This document shows, piece by piece, positions 1-5,253 of a stretch of DNA of 5,433 nt. This DNA comes from Desulfobacterales bacterium (lineage in GTDB: Bacteria > Desulfobacterota > Desulfobacteria > Desulfobacterales > Desulfosalsimonadaceae). The translations under genes and the position numbers were made by a program. Location of the stretch: the NCBI GenBank assembly GCA_007127175.1, contig SKZX01000182.1:1-5433 (forward strand). Reading direction: 5' to 3'. The first letter of the stretch is position 1. Each line of letters starts with the position of its first letter. The notes beneath the pieces were generated by a model. That model was given only the letters and a program-made list of their open reading frames with translations, was not told the origin of the DNA and made no database searches.

Positions 1-303
1 CAGCATCCGCATCTTTTCCCGTCCCTGTTGGATCAACCGGGCCTCAATGCGGCAAAACTGTTTTGAACAGGCGATTTCCCAGGTCGACAGGTCCGCCTGG
101 CCGGGTCCGCAGCGCGAAATAAAATTGGCCGTCAAAACAGGGGTTTGATGTTTATGGCTGGATTGAAGAAGACCGGCCGTTGCAATGGCCACCAGGTACC
201 CGCCGTTTGGCGTCCCGTTGATCGACCAGTCCCCGGAGATATTTCCGTTATAAATCCCCGCCGATTGCGCCTCAAACCGAATATCCCTGTCAAACAGATG
301 CAT
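1..303 (-). CDS. TesB-like hotdog acyl-CoA thioesterase family protein, N-terminal part (cut by window edge)
   Basis: The minus strand is open from the ATG at 303 down to position 1 (101 codons), so the C-terminal part lies outside the window. The residues follow the start of the TesB-like hotdog thioesterase family: FDRDIRF near residues 4-10, then GNISGDWSINGTPNGGYLVAIA (about 20-41), whose NGGY at 33-36 is the family's most recognisable motif, and a second strand region with ANFISRCGPGQADL (59-72). Family members are usually about 260-280 residues with two hotdog repeats and hydrolyse acyl-CoA thioesters in the cytoplasm; the substrate cannot be told here. I chose 303 because relatives begin a few residues before FDRD and GGGGAG lies just upstream, although only 3 nt away. 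An in-frame ATG at 333 behind TAAGG would add ten residues. The frame stays open to a stop at 445-447, so a GTG start further up is possible but its residues do not look like the family. Confidence 0.78.
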   Translation of the reverse strand, partial: MHLFDRDIRFEAQSAGIYNGNISGDWSINGTPNGGYLVAIATAGLLQSSHKHQTPVLTANFISRCGPGQADLSTWEIACSKQFCRIEARLIQQGREKMRML

Positions 304-459
304 CCACTCCCCCCATTCTTCAAAATAACGCATCGCCTTAAAAAGGGCCTGAACATAGCCACATCCAATGGTGATGACGATGGTAACACAGGGAATGCGA
401 ACCGGCAATACGGCCACTGCCAAAAGCACCCCCCTCAGATTTTTTTAAACCTTCACCGC

Positions 460-488
460 TTGCCGTAACAGCCAATTCGTACTATAGT
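460..488 (+). promoter_or_regulatory. Sigma-70-type promoter for the hybrid sensor kinase
   Basis: TTGCCG (460-465, 4 of 6 to TTGACA) and TATAGT (483-488, 5 of 6 to TATAAT) are separated by exactly 17 nt. Transcription would begin near 495, giving a leader of about 110 nt before the kinase start at 606. It is the best plus-strand match in the gap and is oriented correctly; the assignment is from sequence only. Confidence 0.55.
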
Positions 489-580
489 GCATTTACTTAA
501 AACAATAAACCGCCAAATCAACCTTGACTTTCCCGTGCGGTTCCGGCTGACGAAACACACATCAAGGAGATCTGTTCGGA

Positions 581-622
581 ATGACCGATCCAAAAGGCGC
601 CGTGTATGAAACCTTCCTTTAG
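581..622 (+). other. Possible 13-codon leader ORF overlapping the kinase start
   Basis: ATG at 581 opens a frame reading MTDPKGAVYETFL and stopping with TAG at 620-622, 17 nt inside the kinase gene in another frame. The strongest ribosome binding sequence of the region, AAGGAG at 564-569, lies 11 nt before this ATG and 36 nt before the kinase ATG. It could be a translated leader that couples translation into the kinase, or the Shine-Dalgarno placement could be chance. A third possibility is that a single-base error or natural indel between 606 and 622 has separated the true start from the kinase frame. Confidence 0.28.
592..597 (+). promoter_or_regulatory. Ribosome binding site deciding the kinase start
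   Basis: AAAAGG at 592-597 lies 8 nt before the ATG at 606. The kinase frame has a stop at 582-584, so no longer start is available and 606 is the first ATG in frame. The match is moderate, weaker than the AAGGAG further upstream that serves the short overlapping ORF. Confidence 0.5.
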
Positions 623-2705
623 AAACACCGCCGGACACATCGTCTTTCTTTACTTCATTATCGGCGGAATATGGATACTGCTGAGCGATCTTGCCGTTGA
701 AGCGCTTGTTCCGGATCCGGCACTTGTTACCCGGCTCCAGATTGTAAAAGGGATCGCCTTTGTCCTTGTGACAGCAGCGGCGCTTTATCTGATCTTAAGG
801 CATCGGCTGGCGGCAATGGAAAAGGCGCAGAAGCACCTTGAACGCTTCCGCTTCATCGTTGAACATGCCGGCCAGGAAGTGTACCTTGTCGACAAATCCG
901 GCCGTATTGTCTATGCCAACCGTGCCGCGGCTGAGAGCCTCGGCTACAGCATGGATGAGCTCACTCACAAAATGCTTTCCGATTTCGATCCCGTGTACGG
1001 GCCTGCCTTTGAACCCCATTTTGAAGAAATAAAAAAAAAGGGGGCGATCGCACCCTTTGAAACACAGCACATCACCCGGGACGGCCGAATGGTTCCCAAG
1101 GAGATGCGATCGGTCTACCTGCCCATTGGAGACCGCGAGCTCATATGTGGTTTCGGCGCCGATATCACCGAACGGAAACGAAGCGAGGATGCGCTTGTTT
1201 TTGAAAAGGAGCGCCTGGCGGTCACACTGAGAAGCATCGGCGACGGCCTCATCACCACGGACATGCGCGGGAATATCACGACAATGAACCAGGTGGCCGA
1301 GACAATGACCGGCTGGACGCAGGAAGAGGCCAGGGGAAAACCAATAGAGACGGTGTTTGTCATATCAGCCGAAGAACCCGGAAGACCGTGCGTGAATCCC
1401 GTTGAAAAGGTGATCACCTCCGGTCAGGTGCAGTCCCTGTGCCAAAACACCGTCCTGACCTCCCGGGACGGCAAAACATATGCCATCGCCGATTCAAGTG
1501 CGCCCATTACAGACAAGAACAATGAAATGATCGGCGTGGTGCTGGTATTCCGGGATATCACCGAAAACCGGAAACTGATGGAAGCCGCCCAGAATGCGGA
1601 CAAGCTTGAATCGCTGGGGCTCCTTGCAGGCGGGATCGCCCATGATTTCAACAATCTGCTGGGAGGCATTTTCGGTTTTATAGAACTTGCAAAACTCAAA
1701 AGTGCAGACCCGCAAGTTACGGATCATCTGGACAGGGCCCTGGATACCATCGAAAGGGCGCGCGCCCTGACCCGGCAGCTGCTCACCTTTGCAAAGGGCG
1801 GTGACCCGGTCAAGAAACACCAGTTTCTAAAGTCATTTATAGAAGAAACCGCAACATTTCTGCTTTCAGGGACCAGCGTGTCATGGCGCTTTGACATCCA
1901 GGAGGATCTTCTTCCGGGCTTTTTCGACGAAAACCAGATACGGCAGGTCCTTGAAAACATCATTGTCAATGCATGCCAGGCGATGCCGGACGGCGGGGCC
2001 CTGGAAATTTCCGCCAAAAATACAATTGCCAGAAACCGGGCAACCGCCTCCCCCGCCAAAAACCACATCAAGATATCCATCAAGGACAACGGCCCGGGCA
2101 TTCCGCGGGATATTCTGCCCCACATTTTCGACCCCTACTTTACCACCGAACCGAAAGCGCACGGCATAGGGCTTACCACCTGCTTTTCAATCATCAAACG
2201 CCATGACGGCTTCATGGATGTGGAATCGGAGCCGGGAAAAGGAAGCAAATTTCACATCTATCTGCCCGCAACAGAAACAAAGATCGAGGACGCTGACGTT
2301 CAGGCGCATCCGGATGCCGGACCGCATACAGCCGGACGCATCCTGGTGATGGACGACGAGGAAGTGGTCCGCAATATCATATCCGAAATGCTTTCCGCCA
2401 TTGGTTTTACGGTCACCTGCACCGCAAGCGGGGCGGAAGCCATGCACTTTTTCCTCGAAGAAACCCGGGCCGGCACACCCTTTGCCGGGCTTATCGTCGA
2501 CCTGACCGTACCCGGGGGGATGGGCGGCATCGATATCATCAATGAAATCCGCGGGCATGACCCTGATGTACCGGTTTTTGTCATCAGCGGCTACAGCGGC
2601 GACCCGGTCCTGGCGAAACCCTGGGAATACGGTTTTACGGCAAGCCTGAAAAAGCCTTTCCAGCTTCGCGAACTGAAAGATATGCTTGAAGCGCATATAG
2701 CCTGA
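606..2705 (+). CDS. Membrane-anchored PAS/PAS hybrid sensor histidine kinase with C-terminal receiver
   Basis: A 699-residue inner-membrane hybrid kinase. Two hydrophobic helices (about 11-30 and 46-64) flank a loop of only about 15 residues, leaving almost no periplasmic sensor. PAS domains follow at about 77-190 (ending GADITERKR) and 197-322 (ending FRDITENRK), so the signal is probably read by ligand or cofactor binding in the cytoplasm. The HisKA domain holds GGIAHDFNN with phosphoacceptor His346. The HATPase domain shows the N-box ENIIVNACQAM (450-460), the G1 motif DNGPGIP (494-500), and FDPYFTTE followed by HGIGLTTCFSII. The receiver (about 577-697) has Asp583/Asp584, phosphoacceptor Asp632 in DLTVPGGMGG, Ser661 and Lys683 in KKPF, so all key residues are present. 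No histidine phosphotransfer domain and no neighbouring response regulator are seen, making it an orphan whose partner lies elsewhere or whose receiver is autoregulatory. The signal is unknown. It has its own promoter upstream and ends 12 nt from the convergent DUF296 gene. Confidence 0.95.
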   Translation: MKPSFRNTAGHIVFLYFIIGGIWILLSDLAVEALVPDPALVTRLQIVKGIAFVLVTAAALYLILRHRLAAMEKAQKHLERFRFIVEHAGQEVYLVDKSGRIVYANRAAAESLGYSMDELTHKMLSDFDPVYGPAFEPHFEEIKKKGAIAPFETQHITRDGRMVPKEMRSVYLPIGDRELICGFGADITERKRSEDALVFEKERLAVTLRSIGDGLITTDMRGNITTMNQVAETMTGWTQEEARGKPIETVFVISAEEPGRPCVNPVEKVITSGQVQSLCQNTVLTSRDGKTYAIADSSAPITDKNNEMIGVVLVFRDITENRKLMEAAQNADKLESLGLLAGGIAHDFNNLLGGIFGFIELAKLKSADPQVTDHLDRALDTIERARALTRQLLTFAKGGDPVKKHQFLKSFIEETATFLLSGTSVSWRFDIQEDLLPGFFDENQIRQVLENIIVNACQAMPDGGALEISAKNTIARNRATASPAKNHIKISIKDNGPGIPRDILPHIFDPYFTTEPKAHGIGLTTCFSIIKRHDGFMDVESEPGKGSKFHIYLPATETKIEDADVQAHPDAGPHTAGRILVMDDEEVVRNIISEMLSAIGFTVTCTASGAEAMHFFLEETRAGTPFAGLIVDLTVPGGMGGIDIINEIRGHDPDVPVFVISGYSGDPVLAKPWEYGFTASLKKPFQLRELKDMLEAHIA

Positions 2706-2717
2706 ATCATTTAAACA

Positions 2718-3155
2718 TTACGGCTGCATTTTCCAGAGGGGCAGACCGGTTTTTTCGTCCGGTTTTCTTTCCAGCACCCGCCCTTCAAGAACTTCAATCC
2801 GGCATTCGCAGGCAAAAACAGTTGTTCCTGGTGCCAGATGCCCCCCCGATGCCTTCCCGTTTTTATCCGCCAGCACCACGTGGGCATGCACCATGGGCTC
2901 ACCGTCCTTCATGGAAATATTGCCGGCAAGTGACAGTATTTCCAAGGCCTCTTCAAGGGTGAAATATTCATATTCGCGCGTATCCTGGTTATAAAATCCA
3001 AGACGGGCCCGGCTTACGGCGCCAATGGCTTCAACGGCGCCCATCCGTATGTTCTCCCTGCGGCAAATACCGGTGATCTCTTCCAGCAGGTCCGCACCGT
3101 GATCGAGCCTACCCAACAATACGCGCACTGTTCTGTAATGTTCCATAACCGCCAT
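2718..3155 (-). CDS. PPC/DUF296 domain protein (single-domain, bacterial)
   Basis: A 145-residue protein made up of one PPC (plants and prokaryotes conserved, DUF296) domain. Family marks are GAVSRARLGFY (45-55), LEEALEILSLAGNIS (67-81), VHAHVVLAD (89-97), GGHLAPGTTVFACE (104-117) and a C-terminal ERKPDEKTGLPLW stretch (129-141). His90, His92 and His106 sit where bacterial members carry conserved histidines that could bind a metal. In plants this domain is joined to AT-hook DNA-binding motifs; none is present here, and the role of stand-alone bacterial members is not well established, although they are often annotated as DNA-binding. The frame is open for 50 more codons to 3305, but I chose ATG 3155: GGGGAGGG lies 5 nt before it, the family fold begins there, and the extra residues would be translated palindrome. 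The gene has a long leader with a large hairpin and runs head-on into the kinase gene. Confidence 0.9.
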   Translation of the reverse strand: MAVMEHYRTVRVLLGRLDHGADLLEEITGICRRENIRMGAVEAIGAVSRARLGFYNQDTREYEYFTLEEALEILSLAGNISMKDGEPMVHAHVVLADKNGKASGGHLAPGTTVFACECRIEVLEGRVLERKPDEKTGLPLWKMQP

Positions 3156-3160
3156 ATCAA

Positions 3161-3168
3161 CCCTCCCC
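3161..3168 (-). promoter_or_regulatory. Ribosome binding site fixing the DUF296 start at 3155
   Basis: On the minus strand GGGGAGGG ends 5 nt before ATG 3155. It lies outside the hairpin at 3183-3255, so the hairpin by itself would not hide it. It is the main reason to reject the longer reading frame starting at 3305. Confidence 0.7.
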
Positions 3169-3182
3169 GGTTTGTATTGAAA

Positions 3183-3255
3183 GGATAATTTCTCCGGGTG
3201 GGGGGGGTGGCATTGCCTCAGGGCAATACCTACCCCCACCCGGAGAAATTGATCC
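3183..3255. repeat. 73-nt near-perfect palindrome / large hairpin
   Basis: The arms AATTTCTCCGGGTGGGGG (3187-3204) and CCCCCACCCGGAGAAATT (3233-3250) are perfect 18-nt inverted copies. Beyond them GGAT (3183-3186) pairs with ATCC (3252-3255), with G3251 bulged. Inside, ATTGCC (3212-3217) pairs with GGCAAT (3222-3227) around a TCAG tetraloop, and GGT (3206-3208) can pair with ACC (3228-3230). It lies in the presumed leader of the DUF296 gene, 27 nt above its start codon, and upstream of mobB on the other strand. Neither side is followed by a T-tract, so it is not a standard terminator. It could be a REP- or MITE-like dispersed palindrome, a structured RNA leader, or a protein-binding site. The left arm runs into eight Gs (3200-3207). 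Confidence 0.85.
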
Positions 3256-3317
3256 ATTTGACAAGAACCACCGCGCCGACAACGCATGATAAAAGCCGGT
3301 TGCATCTGAAAAATAAC

Positions 3318-3346
3318 TTTAAACGGATCTGTTTTTTGCCTATATT
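3318..3346 (+). promoter_or_regulatory. mobB: Probable mobB promoter
   Basis: TTTAAA (3318-3323, 4 of 6) and TATATT (3341-3346, 5 of 6) with 17 nt between. Transcription would start near 3353, leaving a leader of about 58 nt before the ATG at 3411. The -10 box overlaps that of the minus-strand promoter. A perfect TTGACA at 3258-3263 further up has no -10 at a usable distance. Confidence 0.42.
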
Positions 3347-3372
3347 ATAGAAATATTTTTTACACTGCGCAA
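3344..3372 (-). promoter_or_regulatory. Probable DUF296 promoter, overlapping the mobB promoter
   Basis: On the minus strand there is a perfect TATAAT (3344-3349) with TTGCGC (3367-3372, 3 of 6) 17 nt upstream. Transcription would begin near 3337, giving a leader of about 180 nt that contains the 73-nt palindrome. The -10 shares bases 3344-3346 with the opposing mobB -10, so RNA polymerase probably cannot occupy both at once. Confidence 0.42.
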
Positions 3373-3410
3373 ACCGTAAGAACCGGATCACTTACCGGAC
3401 AGGAAAAACA

Positions 3411-4019
3411 ATGACAATAAAAAAACATGACCCGGGCACTTTGCCGCCGGAGAAAATACCGGGGGACAAACGACCGGCAAGCGCCAGCGTTGCCCTGGTA
3501 GCCTTTGCGGGGTTTTCAAACTCCGGGAAAACGACGGTTCTTGAAAAACTGATCCGCGAGATGACCTTAAGGGGTCTTCGCGTAGGGACAATAAAGCATG
3601 ACGTCCACGGCTTTGAAATGGACCGCCCGGGAAAAGACACATGGCGCCACAAGCAGGCGGGGGCGTCTGCCACCATCATTTCCTCTCCCCGGCAGATCGG
3701 CATGGTCAAGGACGTGGACCACGACCACGACCCCCTTGAACTGGCTCAACTCCTTCCGGGTATGGACCTGATTCTCCTGGAGGGCTACAAGCGTGCGGAC
3801 ATCCCAAAGATCGAGATCTATCGGTCAGGGGTATCCAAAAACCGGTGCTGCGTGAACGACCCGAACCTGATGGCCGTGGTCAGCGATATCGAACAGGACA
3901 ACGGCGTCCCCTGCTTTGGACACAACGACATTTCAGCCATAGCGGATTTTTTAATTTTCAAACTGTCCCTGACGATCCCTCCCGCACATAAGCAGTCGCA
4001 GGAATTATGCGGCACATAA
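3411..4019 (+). CDS. mobB: Molybdopterin-guanine dinucleotide biosynthesis protein MobB
   Basis: A 202-residue cytoplasmic P-loop protein. The Walker A motif GFSNSGKTT is at 34-42. The family block GTIKHDVHGFEMD (59-71), with the following DTWRHKQAGA (76-85), is the classical MobB signature, and DLILLEGYK (119-127) carries the Walker B-like strand and the LEGYK motif, followed by PKIEIYR (132-138). MobB is a GTP-binding partner of MobA in attaching GMP to molybdopterin to form the bis-MGD or MGD cofactor of DMSO-reductase-family enzymes. Relatives are about 160-175 residues, so this one has a charged N-terminal extension of about 27 residues before the first strand and a short polar C-terminal tail. 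The start is supported by AGGA at 3401-3404, 6 nt before ATG. No mobA is visible next to it; a MOSC gene lies 1.2 kb downstream on the opposite strand. Confidence 0.93.
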   Translation: MTIKKHDPGTLPPEKIPGDKRPASASVALVAFAGFSNSGKTTVLEKLIREMTLRGLRVGTIKHDVHGFEMDRPGKDTWRHKQAGASATIISSPRQIGMVKDVDHDHDPLELAQLLPGMDLILLEGYKRADIPKIEIYRSGVSKNRCCVNDPNLMAVVSDIEQDNGVPCFGHNDISAIADFLIFKLSLTIPPAHKQSQELCGT

Positions 4020-4027
4020 CCATGAGA

Positions 4028-4059
4028 TGTGTCAAAGCCTCAGACCAGGTTCTGACACA
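4028..4059. terminator. Hairpin filling the convergent mobB / hydrolase gap (possible bidirectional terminator)
   Basis: TGTGTCA (4028-4034) and TGACACA (4053-4059) pair perfectly. After one A-C mismatch, five more pairs (4036-4040 with 4047-4051, including one G-U) close a CAGACC loop, giving 12 pairs in 32 nt. It lies wholly between the mobB stop (4019) and the hydrolase stop (4061-4063). Neither strand has a following T-run, so intrinsic termination would be weak or of the T-less kind; it may instead protect the 3' ends of the transcripts. Confidence 0.42.
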
Positions 4060-4060
4060 G

Positions 4061-5122
4061 TCAGGAAACCCGCCGGTTCATCCATTCCAGCATGTACGGC
4101 CAGGTCACCTTTGGGGCATGCCTGCCCAGGATCAGATCAATGTGCCCCCAGTGAAGATCGCCCTTTTCACCCCCAAAGACCTTGAAGGTCTTGTCCTTGG
4201 AGCCGGCTTTTTCAAAAGCCTCGCGCACAGCCGCTTCGGTAACGGCCAGATCGCGGTCGCCGTTGACAAAAAGGATGGGGATGGTCAGGTTCCGGATCTG
4301 GTCTTCAAAATTTGTCTTGCCGTCGCTGCTGACGAACTTGCCCCTCGCCCCCCACTGGAAAAAGAATTTGACCACATTGAAGCTGGTACGGTCAAACCCT
4401 TTCAGAATCCGCTCTGAGAGGATATCGCGCTCCATGCTTTCGGGATGCCAGACCTGCAGCGGTATCCGATACCAGTGATGGTCCAGCACTTTTAACCCCA
4501 ATGCGGCGGCAAGGCCGATGGCATCGATGTAAAAGACATCGGGCTGCCGGTTGGGCAGGGGGTAGAGTTTCCCTAAAAGGACCCCTGTATGGGCGATGGC
4601 TTTCAGCAGGATATTTCCGCGGGCCATGTTGAAAGGCCCGCCGATGGAAATGATGCCGGCCAGGCGGTCCTGGAGCTGCGCACCGACGCAATAGGCGATG
4701 GAGCCGCCCAGGCTGTGGCCGATGTAAAATATTTTCCGGCCGCCCGTAAGCTTGGAAATCGCATCGACAAAGGCGGGCATGTCCGCGGTGAGGTAGGTTT
4801 CAAATGTTTCCGGGTAAATGCTGCCGTTGGCCCGGCTTAACCCGTGCCCTCGCAATTCGATATTGAAGGTTTCGTAACCGTTGGCGATCAGGTAGTTCTC
4901 AAAGCTGCGCTTCGAAAGGGTCCAGGAATAACGATTCTGACCCAGCCCGTGCACCAGCATCACAGGCGCTATAGCTTCCCTGTGAACGGGCGTCTTCCGG
5001 ATCATGATCAGGTTCATGCCGTCATGGGTGATGACTTCATGGATCGACCGGTAATACGAAACGGTCTCATCCCCGTTGACGACCTTGGAGGCAATGCGGT
5101 TCTCCGTATTTTTGAACGCCAT
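4061..5122 (-). CDS. Alpha/beta hydrolase (lipase/esterase-like)
   Basis: A 353-residue alpha/beta-hydrolase-fold protein. The oxyanion-side HGLGQNRYSW is at about 58-67, the strand ELRGHGLS at 89-96, and the nucleophile elbow GHSLGG at 135-140 with Ser137. The acid is probably Asp289 in VNGDRDLAV, and the base is His327 or His324 in HWGHIDLILG. The long stretch between the elbow and the acid (about 160-255) would form a cap over the active site. The HWGHIDLILG ending resembles the C-terminal region of lipase and PHA-synthase-like hydrolases, but the nucleophile is Ser, not the Cys of PHA synthases, so an esterase or lipase is likelier; the substrate is unknown. No signal peptide is seen, so it is probably cytoplasmic. 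I chose ATG 5122 because AAGGGG lies 7 nt upstream; the first ATG at 5149 has no ribosome binding site. It ends convergently with mobB and lies 131 nt after the MOSC gene on the same strand. Confidence 0.88.
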   Translation of the reverse strand: MAFKNTENRIASKVVNGDETVSYYRSIHEVITHDGMNLIMIRKTPVHREAIAPVMLVHGLGQNRYSWTLSKRSFENYLIANGYETFNIELRGHGLSRANGSIYPETFETYLTADMPAFVDAISKLTGGRKIFYIGHSLGGSIAYCVGAQLQDRLAGIISIGGPFNMARGNILLKAIAHTGVLLGKLYPLPNRQPDVFYIDAIGLAAALGLKVLDHHWYRIPLQVWHPESMERDILSERILKGFDRTSFNVVKFFFQWGARGKFVSSDGKTNFEDQIRNLTIPILFVNGDRDLAVTEAAVREAFEKAGSKDKTFKVFGGEKGDLHWGHIDLILGRHAPKVTWPYMLEWMNRRVS

Positions 5123-5253
5123 CAGAATGCCCCTTATCGCTTCTTGCATTATTCAGGAGGAATTGGCTGGCCTTGCATCCGGGGCTCCCATTGAACCATT
5201 ATCCCGGACGATAAGCCTTTTTACCTATGGGCGCTGTCAGACGGGAAATGGCC

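Larger units (their letters stand above)
304..605. other. Intergenic region between divergent thioesterase and sensor-kinase genes
   Basis: About 300 bases with no convincing complete gene. The part near 304-444 is open in the thioesterase frame and may hold that gene's untranslated leader; I see no good minus-strand promoter there, only a weak TATGTT at about 351-356. The half towards the kinase holds the sigma-70-like promoter at 460-488, a T-rich run at 440-446 without a stem in front of it, a strong AAGGAG at 564-569 and the short ORF at 581-622. Small ORFs on both strands in this stretch have no ribosome binding site or recognisable residues and are treated as chance. Confidence 0.6.

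Noticed and set aside
440..446. T-run as an intrinsic terminator
   Set aside because: No stable stem precedes it on the plus strand and no gene ends there.
145..468. 107-codon plus-strand ORF
   Set aside because: It lies opposite the thioesterase frame, has no ribosome binding site and reads as arginine/proline-rich noise.
524..552. TTGACT as a second promoter for the kinase
   Set aside because: The bases at the -10 distance are GC-rich and do not resemble TATAAT.
453..638. 61-codon minus-strand ORF across the kinase promoter
   Set aside because: It overlaps the promoter and kinase start and has no recognisable residues.
1044..1051. GCGATCGC octamer as a HIP1-like repeat
   Set aside because: I noted it only here, inside coding sequence, so it is probably chance.
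2187..2696. 169-codon minus-strand ORF inside the kinase
   Set aside because: Shadow of the receiver and ATPase coding sequence; the plus-strand reading has all the domain motifs.
3258..3263. Perfect TTGACA on the plus strand upstream of mobB
   Set aside because: No -10-like hexamer lies 16-18 nt downstream; the nearest AT-rich stretch is about 21 nt or more away.
3156..3305. 50-codon N-terminal extension of the DUF296 frame
   Set aside because: It would translate the palindrome, has no family similarity, and the strong GGGGAGGG sits before ATG 3155.
3353..3410. Molybdenum cofactor riboswitch in the mobB leader
   Set aside because: The predicted leader of about 58 nt is too short for that RNA class and I see no matching set of stems.
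4052..4064. CTGAC-ACA-GTCAG small palindrome at the hydrolase stop
   Set aside because: Five pairs with a three-nt loop, mutually exclusive with the longer hairpin at 4028-4059, which is better supported.
4007..4417. 136-codon plus-strand ORF over the hydrolase C-terminus
   Set aside because: Shadow frame; the minus-strand protein carries the catalytic motifs and a ribosome binding site.
5123..5149. Hydrolase start at the first ATG, 5149
   Set aside because: The sequence before it has no purine-rich ribosome binding site, whereas AAGGGG is 7 nt before ATG 5122.
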